DNA from: Bdellovibrio sp047344985
GTDB lineage: Bacteria > Bdellovibrionota > Bdellovibrionia > Bdellovibrionales > Bdellovibrionaceae
Length of the DNA stretch: 64,000 nt
NCBI RefSeq assembly: GCF_047344985.1
Contig: NZ_CP178861.1
Location: 1,674,001-1,738,000 of the forward strand
Direction: 5' to 3'
Translations under genes and position numbers: made by a program
Notes under the pieces: generated by a model
Databases searched by the model: none
The model's input: the letters and a program-made list of their open reading frames with translations, nothing else
Told to the model about the DNA's origin: nothing
Shown: positions 1-8,508 of the stretch, piece by piece
How positions within the stretch are numbered: position 1 is the first letter of the stretch
Layout of the letters: the number at the start of each line of letters is the position of its first letter

Positions 1-1
1 C

Positions 2-640
2 CAATGCTTGCAAAAGCATACGGGCTCGATCGATCTTGTCGGCGTGAGCTTGCATTTGGGTTCTATGATGATGGAGTTTTCAGGTTATCAAGAAGCTCTG
101 AAAACTTTAAAAACGATCTTTGTCGATTTGCAAAAAAAGTTTCCTACATTAAAGCGCTTTGATTTTGGCGGAGGCGTTGGGATTTTCTATGATCGCTTGG
201 ATCTGGAGCTTGAAGAAAGTCTTTTGCGTGATTATGCGAAAATCACTTTAGATACTTTAAGCGACTTAAACTGTGAATTGCAAAGCGAGCCGGGGCGCTG
301 GGTTGTAGGTCATTGTGGCGTTTTGATTACTCAAGTGCAGTACATTAAAAAGACATCAGCGAAGACTTTTGTGGTCGTTGATTCGGGGATGAATCATTTG
401 ATTCGTCCTTCATTATACGAAGCCGATCATATGATCAGGCCGCTCGTAAAAAAATCGGAAAGCATCAAAGCCGATATTGTGGGACCTATTTGTGAGTCTG
501 CAGATTTTTTTGCTAAAGATAGAACTCTGACAAGTATCTCTGAAGGTGATTTTGTCGCCGTGATGGATGCGGGTGCCTATGGATATTCCATGGCGAGCAT
601 CTACAATCTTCAGGAACTGCCGTTAGAGATTTGTATTTAG
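2..640 (+). CDS. lysA: Diaminopimelate decarboxylase, C-terminal part (cut by window start)
   Basis: The reading frame is open from base 2, so the gene begins upstream of the window and only about 212 residues are seen. It is a PLP enzyme that decarboxylates meso-diaminopimelate to L-lysine. Visible family motifs are HLGS near the left edge, the glycine-rich phosphate-binding GGGVGI, EPGR, the catalytic CESAD segment, and DAGAYGYSMAS with the following YN near the C-terminus. The stop codon overlaps the stop of the convergent ddl gene by 4 bp. Other fold-III decarboxylases are possible, but CESAD followed by the DAGAYG block is typical of LysA. The true start and any upstream partner cannot be seen. 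Confidence 0.88.
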   Translation, partial: QCLQKHTGSIDLVGVSLHLGSMMMEFSGYQEALKTLKTIFVDLQKKFPTLKRFDFGGGVGIFYDRLDLELEESLLRDYAKITLDTLSDLNCELQSEPGRWVVGHCGVLITQVQYIKKTSAKTFVVVDSGMNHLIRPSLYEADHMIRPLVKKSESIKADIVGPICESADFFAKDRTLTSISEGDFVAVMDAGAYGYSMASIYNLQELPLEICI

Positions 641-1662
641 TTATAACGCTCTAAAGCCCAACGCAATTGCAGTTCAATAAAATCAGTCATATTGATTTTT
701 GCTTCGGCAAGTTGCTGAGGAATAAAAGAAGCCTTTGTGAGTCCCGGAAGAGTGTTGGTCTCTAAATAAATAATTTCATCATTTGCACAAAGAATCACAT
801 CAGTTCTGGTGTAACCATAGCAGTTCAGCGCCTTGTGTGCCTTCATGGAAACTTCTTGCAAGGCCTTCATTTGCTCAGGCTTTACTTCTGCTGGAGTGAT
901 TTCAGTGGAACCCTGACCCAGGTATTTTCCGCTGTAGTCAAAGTTACGTCCGGACTGCATGATCACTTCGGAAGCCGGTAAGGCTTGGTGGCCTTGCGGT
1001 GTTTGCAGAATTCCGATGGTGCATTCGCGACCGACGATAAATTTTTCTGCCAAATACGGAGTTTCTGGTTTTTTAGAAATTTCTTTGATCGCGTTTTCTA
1101 AAACAGATTCGCTATCAACAATAAATAAACCAATGCTAGAACCATTCGCTGTCGGCTTTAAAACGATTTTTGAATGGCGTTTGAAAAATGCACGAAGAGC
1201 TTCAAAGCTTTCTGCCGATTTTGGATTTACGGAAAGTTCGTCGGTCGTTTTAATTCCCGCGGCAGCAACGGTTTTCTTTGCGCGCACTTTATCAAAACAG
1301 TCACGGCTGGCCTGAGATCCCGAGCCTGTGAACGGGATGCGGAATTCTTCAAGTAGGGCCTGCATCTCTCCATTTTCACCTTCAGTGCCGTGAAAGCCCA
1401 TAAAGACGATATGGTTTTTTAACGAAGGCATCGCTTCTTTTAAAGTCGAAGCGATTTGTGTTCCTGCCTTCGGAGAGAATTCTTGAGTGAAAGCATCGGC
1501 GTGCTGAAGAAGATCCGCTTTTTGAATTTCATGAACGCTTCCGGATTTTGTTAGGAACCAGATTTTCGTAAATCCATATTGCTGACACAAGTTCTGTGCT
1601 GAAGCCGTTGAAACCAATCTTTCATCTGAAGAGCCACCAAAGAAGAGAACTGTGTTTTGCAT
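637..1662 (-). CDS. ddl: D-alanine--D-alanine ligase
   Basis: Cytoplasmic ATP-grasp enzyme that joins two D-alanines for peptidoglycan precursors. The 341-residue length is slightly above the usual 300-370 midpoint. Motifs in order: FFGGSSDE at the N-terminus, GFHGTEGENGEMQALLE (counterpart of the LHGxxGEDG segment), GSGSQASRDCFDKVRAK, the ATP-grasp KPTANGSSIGL, and ETNTLPGLT near the C-terminus, which holds Mg and product-binding residues. FHG replaces the commoner LHG, a mild divergence. The ATG at 1662 lies one base after the murI stop, so ddl is probably translated from the murI message. This places D-Glu and D-Ala-D-Ala synthesis together. Confidence 0.9.
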   Translation of the reverse strand: MQNTVLFFGGSSDERLVSTASAQNLCQQYGFTKIWFLTKSGSVHEIQKADLLQHADAFTQEFSPKAGTQIASTLKEAMPSLKNHIVFMGFHGTEGENGEMQALLEEFRIPFTGSGSQASRDCFDKVRAKKTVAAAGIKTTDELSVNPKSAESFEALRAFFKRHSKIVLKPTANGSSIGLFIVDSESVLENAIKEISKKPETPYLAEKFIVGRECTIGILQTPQGHQALPASEVIMQSGRNFDYSGKYLGQGSTEITPAEVKPEQMKALQEVSMKAHKALNCYGYTRTDVILCANDEIIYLETNTLPGLTKASFIPQQLAEAKINMTDFIELQLRWALERYN

Positions 1663-1663
1663 A

Positions 1664-2470
1664 TTATAAATCTACCACGCGGAATTCATCCGCTTTAACA
1701 GGTTTTAAAATTCGATGAGCCACCTCTGTAAAGTGCACAGAGTGGTCTGTTGTCATAATATCAATATGACGATTTTCATTGGACGTGTTTTTTCCTAAAC
1801 GCCCTTGGGTGAAATCGTGATTAAGCCATCTTGCGATCGCTTCGCCGGAATCCACAAGCTCAATGGAGGAGCCCGTCACACGCGCGATGGAATTTTTTAA
1901 GATCGGGTAGTGCGTGCAACCCAGAATCAAAGTATCGATATGGTTTTGTAAAAGGGGACTGAGGTAGCGGAATACAATCAAATTCGTTACCGGATCTGAA
2001 TCCCAACCTTCTTCCGCCAACGGTACAAAAAGAGGACAAGCCTGATCAAAGACTTGCGCCTTGGAGTTCATCTCCATGATTTTTTTTGTATAAGCTTGGC
2101 TGTTGATCGTAGCTCTCGTTCCCAGAACACCGATGCGACCCGTGGGAGAAACCTCTAAAGCTCTTTGTGAGCCGGGTTCGATCACATTGTAAATAGGAAG
2201 GCCATCGAACTCGTGCTCTGTCAGTTGGCTTGAGGCCGTATTACAGGCAATGACGATGGCTTTGACATTTTGTTTTTCGAGAAACTGAATATTCTGTTCG
2301 GAATATTTGCGAATTGTCTGTGGAGACTTCGACCCATAGGGAAGGCGAGCGGTGTCCCCCAAGTAAAGAAAATTTTCTTGGGGGAATTGCAAAGCAAGTT
2401 CTTTGAGAACGGTGAGACCACCGATCCCAGAATCAAACACGCCGATGGGTCGAGAATCTGAATTCGACAT
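1664..2470 (-). CDS. murI: Glutamate racemase
   Basis: Cytoplasmic cofactor-independent racemase making D-glutamate for peptidoglycan. The 268 residues match the family. The N-terminal IGVFDSGIGGLTVLKEL carries the catalytic acid, IACNTASS holds the first catalytic Cys and LGCTHYPIL holds the second. It starts at an ATG two bases after the stop of the upstream IMPDH/GMPR-like gene and ends one base before ddl, so 3522 to 637 is one tightly spaced reverse-strand run. The D-Glu and D-Ala-D-Ala enzymes are side by side, which supports both calls. Confidence 0.93.
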   Translation of the reverse strand: MSNSDSRPIGVFDSGIGGLTVLKELALQFPQENFLYLGDTARLPYGSKSPQTIRKYSEQNIQFLEKQNVKAIVIACNTASSQLTEHEFDGLPIYNVIEPGSQRALEVSPTGRIGVLGTRATINSQAYTKKIMEMNSKAQVFDQACPLFVPLAEEGWDSDPVTNLIVFRYLSPLLQNHIDTLILGCTHYPILKNSIARVTGSSIELVDSGEAIARWLNHDFTQGRLGKNTSNENRHIDIMTTDHSVHFTEVAHRILKPVKADEFRVVDL

Positions 2471-2472
2471 TC

Positions 2473-3522
2473 TTAAATTCTTACCCCGTGCGCACGAGAC
2501 TCGGCAACACCATTCGCTGACATCTCCATAAAGAGAGCTTTCTCACGAATTTCAGCAATAGTAGTCGCGTTAACGTAGCTCATTCCAGAGCGAATTCCGC
2601 CCGCAACTTCAAGGATCACATCTTTCACGTGTCCTTTAACATTCACCTGAGTGGATTCTCCCTCTGGAGCCATTCCTTCTGGAACGCCACCGCGCCAAGA
2701 ATCTTGAGCAGAACGAGAAGCCATTCCACGGTATTGTTTTTTACCGTTTTTGATTTCTCCCGGAGTTTCAATAGTTCCTGAAAGCATGCTTCCAAGCATC
2801 ACTGTGCTTGCGCCTGCTGCGAAAGCTTTCACCATATCGCCTGATGTACGGATACCACCGTCGGCGATCACAGGCACACCATAGCTGTCTGCGATTTCAG
2901 CGCAAAGAGCGATCGCTGTTAATTGCGGAACTCCGCAACCTGTGATGATACGAGTTGTGCACATAGAACCAGGACCGATACCCACTTTGATTGCGTCAGC
3001 ACCAGCTTCAATCAAATCGCGAGCGGCGTCTGGAGTGGCCATGTTTCCGGCGATGATTTCAACTTGTGGATAAGTGTCTTTAAGCCATTTCAAAGTTTCC
3101 ATCATTTGGATGGAATGTCCGTGAGCGATGTCGATCGTGATCAAGTTTACACCCGCATCAATCAAAGATTTTGCGCGCGTCTTAAATTCTTCGCCAACAC
3201 CGACACTTGCAGAAATATTTTTTACGCCTGCTTCTTTCAAGCGGCGAGCTTGAGAGGCTTGTTCTTCTGTCGTGATGAAACGGTGAAGGATGCCAATACC
3301 GCCCAACTGATTCATTGCCAACGCCATGTCGTATTCAGTGACCGTGTCCATGTTGGCGCTGATGATCGGCATCTCGATAGAGATTTTTTTCGTCAATTTA
3401 GAAGTAAGATGTGGATCACGACGAGAACGGATGTCTGAACGTGCAGGAGTGATAAGGACGTCGTCGAAAGTCAGACCGCGACCACGATTTTTAATATCTT
3501 TCCAATTAAACATGAGCGTCAT
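2473..3522 (-). CDS. IMP dehydrogenase / GMP reductase family protein, CBS-less
   Basis: A TIM-barrel purine nucleotide oxidoreductase of 349 residues. LTFDDVLITP is at the N-terminus, the phosphate loop and catalytic Cys are in GPGSMCTTR, then ADGGIRTSGD and a C-terminal GGIRSGMSY. There is no CBS pair between strand and helix, and the total length is that of GMP reductase (about 347) rather than IMPDH (about 490). The flap from GMASRSAQ to PEGES is short as in GMP reductases and lacks the IMPDH Arg-Tyr RYFQ segment, but the last 20 residues resemble an IMPDH tail. The 3522 ATG has GAGG nine bases upstream. A second ATG at 3513 is possible. I favour a GMP reductase-like activity but cannot decide from sequence alone. 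Confidence 0.8.
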   Translation of the reverse strand: MTLMFNWKDIKNRGRGLTFDDVLITPARSDIRSRRDPHLTSKLTKKISIEMPIISANMDTVTEYDMALAMNQLGGIGILHRFITTEEQASQARRLKEAGVKNISASVGVGEEFKTRAKSLIDAGVNLITIDIAHGHSIQMMETLKWLKDTYPQVEIIAGNMATPDAARDLIEAGADAIKVGIGPGSMCTTRIITGCGVPQLTAIALCAEIADSYGVPVIADGGIRTSGDMVKAFAAGASTVMLGSMLSGTIETPGEIKNGKKQYRGMASRSAQDSWRGGVPEGMAPEGESTQVNVKGHVKDVILEVAGGIRSGMSYVNATTIAEIREKALFMEMSANGVAESRAHGVRI

Positions 3523-4186
3523 GTTTTCTTACCTCGCTTCTATAAATATTGAACAAAATATGAGTTGAAACCAAAAGCAAATAAGTGTCCAGCGCTGACA
3601 AGACAAGACTTGCCAGCGGTGTTTTCCAAATCAGGCGATACGAATCAAAAAACGAAGACAGAATCACCGGAATAAAAAGATGGAAAAGTAAAAACACTCC
3701 GAGAATTTTACCCCAGTTATGACGAACAATCGATGCTGATTTTTTAAGCGCATCTTCTTTGCCTTCGTCGTATTTTTGAGAAGAGGTCACAACTAGGGGA
3801 ACAAGGCTGTATTCAAGAAACTTCCAGATTCCCGGAATAATAAAAAGCAGTGACCAAAGAAGAGTTTTTCCCCAAGATCTGAGAGTCTCAATGTAAATCT
3901 GATTCAGATTCTTTCCTAAAAATTCCCCTAAAGACTTTGTCCAGCCCGTGAGGGTATTTAGAGAGTAAAGAGCCACGGCCGTGAGAATCACCGGAAAAAG
4001 AATGCTCGAGATGATCGAAAGAAAACCAAAGAAGTAAACCTGATTTTGGGCTCCGTTTGGGTCTCTGAGTGCATTTTCGATATGAAGATTCAGGTACTGG
4101 TCTATGTTGCTCGACAGAACGACCAGGGCGAACAGAGGTAGGAATACTTTTTTAAAAACCTGTAGGTTTTCGGCGAAAAAATTCAC
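3506..4186 (-). CDS. Multi-pass membrane protein, unknown function
   Basis: 226 residues with about five hydrophobic segments (near residues 13-28, 50-75, 105-125, 155-180 and 190-215). The stretch IIPGIWKFLEYSLVPLV followed by a cytoplasmic helix with KKSASIVRHNWGK recalls small bacterial integral membrane proteins of the DUF975 kind, but this is only a resemblance. The start is a GTG with no clear Shine-Dalgarno sequence, and I see no better start downstream. Its 3' end overlaps the start of the IMPDH/GMPR-like gene by 17 bp, so it heads the reverse-strand operon through murI and ddl. I do not recognise a function. Confidence 0.7.
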   Translation of the reverse strand: MNFFAENLQVFKKVFLPLFALVVLSSNIDQYLNLHIENALRDPNGAQNQVYFFGFLSIISSILFPVILTAVALYSLNTLTGWTKSLGEFLGKNLNQIYIETLRSWGKTLLWSLLFIIPGIWKFLEYSLVPLVVTSSQKYDEGKEDALKKSASIVRHNWGKILGVFLLFHLFIPVILSSFFDSYRLIWKTPLASLVLSALDTYLLLVSTHILFNIYRSEVRKHDAHV

Positions 4187-4290
4187 TTAAGTATTTAGAT
4201 CGTGAAACCAGAGGGGAGTCAAGCGGACTCTTGCCAAGAATCAAAGCTAATTTAAACCGATAAGCGGCATAATACTAATAGGAGGCCGTT

Positions 4291-5178
4291 ATGGGGCTTC
4301 GGATGATGGTCACGGGTGCAAGTGGCACTATGGGCCAAGAGTTAGTAAAGCTTTTAGACAAGTCGGGGGCTGATTTTATTGCGGCTTCACGCTCTTTAAA
4401 TCGTCTTCCTGTCGGAATACGCGGTTTGCAGTTGAATTATGACAGCGTTCCTCTTCTAGAGCAGGCCTTCCGGGATATTGATGTCCTTTTCTTTTTACAG
4501 CCTTTTGCTGAAAATATGGTCCCACAAGCGACAAATGTTTTTCGCGCCGCTCGCTCTGCAGGAGTGCAATTTGTGTTGAGAGTTTCGGGTTTTGGTGCTT
4601 CCGCCTCTTCGCCGTATTTGTATCAGCGTGTGCAAGGCGAGGTGGATGAGCTTTTAAAAAACAGTGGTTTAAAATACTGTCTTCTTCGTCCTAATATTTT
4701 TATGCAAAGTTTTGTGACTCCATGGGGAGAAGCTCTTCGTCAGGGCATTCTTTATTTACCTCAAGGGGAAGGCCGAACTTCCTTCTTGCATGCCAAAGAT
4801 GCAGCTGAAGTCGCCGCACGAATTCTTTTAGATCCTTTGCGTTTTCATAAATTCTCTGTGGATCTAACAGGGGAGCGGGCTCTGTCAAATGCCGAAGCGG
4901 TCTCTTTGATTTCTTATGAAGTGCAACGACGAGTGTGTTACGTGCCTGTGACGGAAGATGTCGCGATTAAGTCCATGCAGAAATCAGGAATTGAACCTTG
5001 GGATATTGATTTGATGATGAGTATCCACCGTGCTGTTAAGGACGGAAAAACGGACGAGGTCTCAGAGTCATTTCGTCAATTGATGAACCGAGATCCTCGT
5101 CGCTTTGAGGATTTTATTAAAGAGTCGCGAGACGCTTGGATTCCGCCTACGCCTGTTTTGGAACCACCGCTACTGTAA
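4291..5178 (+). CDS. NmrA-family NAD(P)-binding protein
   Basis: Atypical short-chain dehydrogenase of 295 residues. The N-terminal Rossmann glycine motif is MVTGASGTMGQELVKLL (about residues 6-22), followed by the dinucleotide-discriminating RS of AASRSLNRL. The NmrA/HSCARG and QorB-like families have this layout and often act as redox sensors or quinone reductases. The substrate cannot be read from sequence. A strong ribosome site (AGGAGG) sits 6 bases before the ATG. The 3' end overlaps the convergent thioesterase gene by 32 bp. The region just upstream holds a plausible AT-rich promoter but no firm -35/-10 pair. Confidence 0.82.
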   Translation: MGLRMMVTGASGTMGQELVKLLDKSGADFIAASRSLNRLPVGIRGLQLNYDSVPLLEQAFRDIDVLFFLQPFAENMVPQATNVFRAARSAGVQFVLRVSGFGASASSPYLYQRVQGEVDELLKNSGLKYCLLRPNIFMQSFVTPWGEALRQGILYLPQGEGRTSFLHAKDAAEVAARILLDPLRFHKFSVDLTGERALSNAEAVSLISYEVQRRVCYVPVTEDVAIKSMQKSGIEPWDIDLMMSIHRAVKDGKTDEVSESFRQLMNRDPRRFEDFIKESRDAWIPPTPVLEPPLL

Positions 5179-5572
5179 GACGGCTGATGCACACCAGCTT
5201 TTGATCTTCGGTGAAGATTTTAATTTCCCACACTTGTGTTGTGCGCCCCACGTGAATCGGTGAAGCCTTGCCAAGCACTTTTCCGGATCTGACAGCACGA
5301 ATATGATTCGCATTAATATCCAACCCCATGCACTGATGAGTGGCGGGAGCATAAAGAGACGCACCAATGCTTCCAAGAGTTTCTGCTAACACCACGGAGG
5401 CTCCGCCGTGCAGGATTCCGAAAACTTGATGAGTTCTATGATCGACAGGCATTTCGGCCTCAAGAAGACCGTCCTCAACGCGCGTCAGTCGAATGCCTAA
5501 ATGTTCGACCATGGTGTTTTTGCTCAGAGAGTTTAATTCTTCGACGCTGGTTTTTTTCATACGAATTTCCAT
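5147..5572 (-). CDS. menI: Hotdog-fold thioesterase, MenI/YdiI type
   Basis: 141 residues, close over its whole length to the E. coli YdiI/MenI family as I remember it. The signature HGGASVVLAETLGSIGA carries the catalytic Glu, and MPVDHRTHQ, LDINANHIRAVRSG and HVGRTTQVWEI follow in family order. MenI hydrolyses 1,4-dihydroxy-2-naphthoyl-CoA in menaquinone synthesis, and related PaaI-type enzymes act on aryl-CoA esters. I chose the ATG at 5572 because GAGG lies 8 bases upstream. A second ATG at 5560 is possible. No other menaquinone genes are in the window, so the physiological substrate is inferred from the family only. Confidence 0.85.
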   Translation of the reverse strand: MEIRMKKTSVEELNSLSKNTMVEHLGIRLTRVEDGLLEAEMPVDHRTHQVFGILHGGASVVLAETLGSIGASLYAPATHQCMGLDINANHIRAVRSGKVLGKASPIHVGRTTQVWEIKIFTEDQKLVCISRLTVAVVPKQA

Positions 5573-5645
5573 ACAATGTCCTCGATTCCCCTTGTATGAT
5601 GGTAAGAGAATTCCTGTGGGTCAAGAATCTCTTCAGAGAGGAACT

Positions 5646-6296
5646 ATGAAAACGGATTTAGCAGCAGTGACAAAACCTCTTTTACGCGGGCACTTTCATC
5701 AGGCGGCTTTCTTTTTTGCTTTGGGAGCCTGTGCCATGTTGATTGCCGCAAGTCATGATGTCACAGCCGTTATTGCGAATATTATTTATTCATTAAGTCT
5801 TGCCGGACTATTTGGCATCAGTGCTCTTTATCATCGACCGCAGTGGCAACCGGAAGCTCGCATGTGGATGCGCCGTTTGGATCATGCTGCCATATTTATT
5901 TTGATTGCAGGGACGGGGACTCCAATTGCGCTGTTGGCAATTCCCCGAGAATCGGGAAATAGATTTCTTACAATCATTTGGATTGCGGCAGCGATTGGCG
6001 TGATTCAATCTCTTTTCTGGGTAAAAGCTCCAAAGTGGTTGGCCGCTATTTTGTATATTATTATGGGATGGCTGGCTGTGCCTTATATGTCTGAGATTAA
6101 GAATGCGTTAGGACAGGGAAGTGTCACAGCTCTTTTGATCGGCGGAGTTATTTATACTTTGGGAGCTTTGGTTTATGCGTTTAAGCGTCCTAATCCCGCG
6201 CCGCGAGTTTTTGGTTATCACGAGATCTTTCATCTTCTTGTGATTGTCGCGGCCGCTTTTCATTTTGTCGTGATTGCCGGTCTTGTGATGAGATAA
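5646..6296 (+). CDS. TrhA / hemolysin III family membrane protein
   Basis: A 216-residue seven-helix membrane protein of the HlyIII/PAQR family. The conserved SALYHR (end of helix 2), RRLDHAAIFILIAGTGTP (helix 3) and the C-terminal GYHEIFHLLVIVAAAFHF carry the His and Asp residues that form the metal site in this superfamily. TrhA of E. coli affects membrane homeostasis. The older hemolysin name is not a safe functional label. The start is the ATG at 5646 with GAGGAAC just upstream. An in-frame upstream extension runs into the divergent menI gene and lacks a ribosome site. The 3' end overlaps the convergent tetR gene by 37 bp. Confidence 0.88.
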   Translation: MKTDLAAVTKPLLRGHFHQAAFFFALGACAMLIAASHDVTAVIANIIYSLSLAGLFGISALYHRPQWQPEARMWMRRLDHAAIFILIAGTGTPIALLAIPRESGNRFLTIIWIAAAIGVIQSLFWVKAPKWLAAILYIIMGWLAVPYMSEIKNALGQGSVTALLIGGVIYTLGALVYAFKRPNPAPRVFGYHEIFHLLVIVAAAFHFVVIAGLVMR

Positions 6297-6865
6297 GGCT
6301 GAAGAACGGAGCTGATTCGGTTTGTAAGATGGCGCTCAATATTTTTTTCATTAAGAAAACCAAACTGAAAAATCGAACCTTGGACAAGAGCTTCTAACGT
6401 CATTGCCAGATCTTCTGCATCAAGGCCCGCTTTCAATTCGCGATTGGCAATAGCCTCTTGAATGAGACGATAAAAAATACGGCGCGTTTCTGCAAAGTAA
6501 GACGCCACTTTTTTTCTGACTTTAGGATCTTCGGCCTCCGTTCCAAGCCAGCGCAAATGTTCTCCCAATCTTTTTGAATCCACACTTTTTGAGATAAGGC
6601 GAAGAAATCCGAAAATACCCTGAAGGCCATTGAGTTCAGAAACTTTGGCGGTATTCATCTTTTCCATATTCTCGTCCCATTTCCGATTTCGGGCTAAATA
6701 GGCGAGATGTTTTTTTGTTTTAAAGCGCTTCACAAGGGCTGCCGGAGAAAGACCCGTGGCCTTTGAAATCTGCTCAAAAGTAAATGACTCAAATCCTTCA
6801 CTGGAAATGATCTCAAAGGCTATTAACAATATATCAGAATCACTGACTTTTTTCGGTCTACCCAT
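6260..6865 (-). CDS. TetR/AcrR family transcriptional regulator
   Basis: 201 residues. The N-terminal helix-turn-helix spans roughly residues 6-52 (GRPKKVSDSDILLIAFEI, then FTFEQISKATGLSPAALVKRF). The C-terminal half is an all-helical ligand-binding and dimer domain. I place the start at the ATG at 6865, giving the usual MGRPKK opening. A GTG 27 bases upstream would extend into the palindrome at 6873-6900 and is less likely. It is divergent from a clpP paralogue, and that 28-bp palindrome lies exactly between them, so autoregulation and control of clpP are likely. The inducing ligand is unknown. Confidence 0.88.
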   Translation of the reverse strand: MGRPKKVSDSDILLIAFEIISSEGFESFTFEQISKATGLSPAALVKRFKTKKHLAYLARNRKWDENMEKMNTAKVSELNGLQGIFGFLRLISKSVDSKRLGEHLRWLGTEAEDPKVRKKVASYFAETRRIFYRLIQEAIANRELKAGLDAEDLAMTLEALVQGSIFQFGFLNEKNIERHLTNRISSVLQPYLITRPAITTK

Positions 6866-6872
6866 ATTTCTA

Positions 6873-6900
6873 GATAGTAAATGACTATTCACTTATTATC
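6873..6900. promoter_or_regulatory. Imperfect 28-bp palindrome, likely TetR operator
   Basis: Starts GATAGTAAATGA and ends TCACTTATTATC. Comparing the element with its own reverse complement gives 22 of 28 matches. It lies between the tetR start at 6865 and the clpP start at 6917, in a spacer of only 51 bp, so a protein bound here would cover both promoters. Assignment to this TetR protein is by position. Confidence 0.6.
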
Positions 6901-6916
6901 AAGAAGGAGGTATCTT

Positions 6917-7528
6917 ATGGCCATTCATCCCTATGTTATCGAATCCACGTCTGCCGGTGAAAGAAGTTATGATGTTTACTCAAGACTGCTTAAAGACCGT
7001 ATTGTTATTTTAGGCACTGCGATCAATGATGAAGTTGCAAACTCCATCGTGGCGCAGCTTTTGTTTTTAGAGGTCAATGATCCAGAAAGAGACATTCATC
7101 TTTATATTAATTCTCCCGGAGGTTCTGTTTCTGCGGGGCTTGCAATTTACGATGTCATGCAATTTGTGAAGTGTGATGTGGCGACTTATTGTCTGGGAAT
7201 GGCGGCGAGCATGGGATCTTTGCTTTTAACGGCGGGAACCACGGGAAAACGTTTTTCGATGCCGAACAGTCGTATTTTACTTCATCAGCCGCATTTAGGT
7301 GACGGCGGTATCGGTGGGCAAGTGACAGATATTGAAATACACGCGAAAGAACTTGTTCGTTCTAAGCGACTTGTAACGGGGATTTATTCAAAACATTCCG
7401 GAAAAGACATGAAGTATCTGGAAAAAACCATGGAGCGGGATTATTATCTCAATGCAGAAGAGGCGAAAAATTTTGGTTTGATAGATCATATTGTGCAGCC
7501 TCGCAAAGGAATCAATGGCATCAGGTGA
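6917..7528 (+). CDS. clpP: ATP-dependent Clp protease proteolytic subunit (ClpP paralogue)
   Basis: 203 residues with an intact serine protease triad: Ser98 in GMAASMGS, His123 in LLHQP and Asp175 in MERDYY. The oxyanion loop SPGGSVSAGLAIYD is standard. ClpP forms the tetradecameric chamber that degrades substrates fed by ClpX or ClpA. The start at 6917 has a perfect AGGAGG 7 bases upstream. No clpX or tig gene is beside it, so this is probably a second copy and not the housekeeping tig-clpP-clpX locus. Instead it sits divergent from tetR with a palindrome between, suggesting conditional expression. It overlaps the next P-loop gene by 14 bp. Confidence 0.93.
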   Translation: MAIHPYVIESTSAGERSYDVYSRLLKDRIVILGTAINDEVANSIVAQLLFLEVNDPERDIHLYINSPGGSVSAGLAIYDVMQFVKCDVATYCLGMAASMGSLLLTAGTTGKRFSMPNSRILLHQPHLGDGGIGGQVTDIEIHAKELVRSKRLVTGIYSKHSGKDMKYLEKTMERDYYLNAEEAKNFGLIDHIVQPRKGINGIR

Positions 7529-8051
7529 GATCCGAAAAATCGCGGTGGTTGGAAATGCAGGAGGTGGAAAGACTACCCTCAGCCGCCGTCTTGCGCGCGT
7601 TCATGATCTTCCTTTAACTCATGTCGATGCCATTCAGTTTGTGGCGGGAATGCAGATTCGTCCGCATCGAGATTCCATTCAAAGGCTTAATGAAATTCAA
7701 GGACAGCCTTCTTGGATTATTGATGGATACGGACCTTTGGATATTATCGAAAAACGTTTTCAAGCTTCGGACCGAGTGGTGTTTATTGATTTTCCGTTGT
7801 GGCGCCATTACTGGTGGTGCACGAAAAGACAGATTCAAAACTTATGGTCGAAAAGAGAAGAGCTGCCGGAAGGTTGCAATGAACTTACGTGGGCGCATAC
7901 GGTGAAGCTTTATAAAACTTTATGGCGTGTGCACAAGTTGATGAGACCTGAGCTTCTGAGAATTTTTGCCCGTGAGAATTTAAAAGGTAAAGTCGTCTAT
8001 GTGCGAACTTTGAAAGACTGGAAGCGTCTTTCAAAGTCCGGTGTTTCTTAA
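7515..8051 (+). CDS. Adenylate-kinase-like P-loop protein
   Basis: 178 residues. The Walker A motif GNAGGGKTTLSRRLA lies near residues 13-27. The layout, with HVDAIQF just after the P-loop and DRVVFIDFPLWRHYW later, matches the FlaR/topology-modulation group of small nucleotide kinases. These probably phosphorylate a nucleotide or small molecule, and the substrate is not known. The ATG at 7515 is inside the end of clpP (14 bp overlap) with AAAGGA upstream, so the two are translationally coupled. Upstream in-frame TTG codons are less convincing. It is also tail-adjacent to the convergent gene ending at 8052. Confidence 0.75.
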   Translation: MASGEIRKIAVVGNAGGGKTTLSRRLARVHDLPLTHVDAIQFVAGMQIRPHRDSIQRLNEIQGQPSWIIDGYGPLDIIEKRFQASDRVVFIDFPLWRHYWWCTKRQIQNLWSKREELPEGCNELTWAHTVKLYKTLWRVHKLMRPELLRIFARENLKGKVVYVRTLKDWKRLSKSGVS

Positions 8052-8381
8052 TTACAAGCAGTTTGCTTCATCATAAGAAGCATCACCATCCTGGTCGTCT
8101 TGGCCAGAATAAATGTCAGTCACTGTGCATTTGCCATTTACGATTTTCAAAGAAACTCCTGTAAGGCTGCTGCCGTCACCGAATTGGATTTCTTCAACAC
8201 TTGGATCTTGTTTTAATTTACAAGCCCAGATCAAAGACATGTTTTGTTTAAATTCCTGCAAAGACATTTCCGCATATTTTGCCGCTTCTTTTTCTGCAAA
8301 CTTGGCGCATTTGAGATTTGCTGAGGCGAAAGCGAAGTTCGCAGACATGAAAGTAGTAAGAACGAGAACGATGGTTTTCAT
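8052..8381 (-). CDS. Small exported protein, unknown
   Basis: 109 residues with a clear Sec signal peptide (MKTIVLVLTTFMSANFAFA, cleavage expected after ASA near residue 21). The mature part is acidic and has four Cys that could form disulfides. The ATG at 8381 is preceded by AGGAG at good spacing, and a GTG two codons earlier is not needed. The C-terminal third (DIYSGQDDQDGDASYDEA) is rich in Asp and might bind divalent ions, but I recognise no family. It is probably periplasmic. It lies one base after the stop of the convergent kinase-like gene. Confidence 0.65.
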   Translation of the reverse strand: MKTIVLVLTTFMSANFAFASANLKCAKFAEKEAAKYAEMSLQEFKQNMSLIWACKLKQDPSVEEIQFGDGSSLTGVSLKIVNGKCTVTDIYSGQDDQDGDASYDEANCL

Positions 8382-8508
8382 ATTCACTCCTGAATTTGTT
8401 TTTTAGAAATGAGAACTCTTTTATATTTTCACCGGCATTTTGGCTACTACATTGGTGCAAACTAAATATTCGTTTTGAGCATGGTAATATCTGCAATATG
8501 ATGGGGTC

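Noticed and set aside
959..1315. Plus-strand reading frame of 118 codons inside the ddl gene
   Set aside because: Antisense to a well-supported gene, no ribosome site and no recognisable motif.
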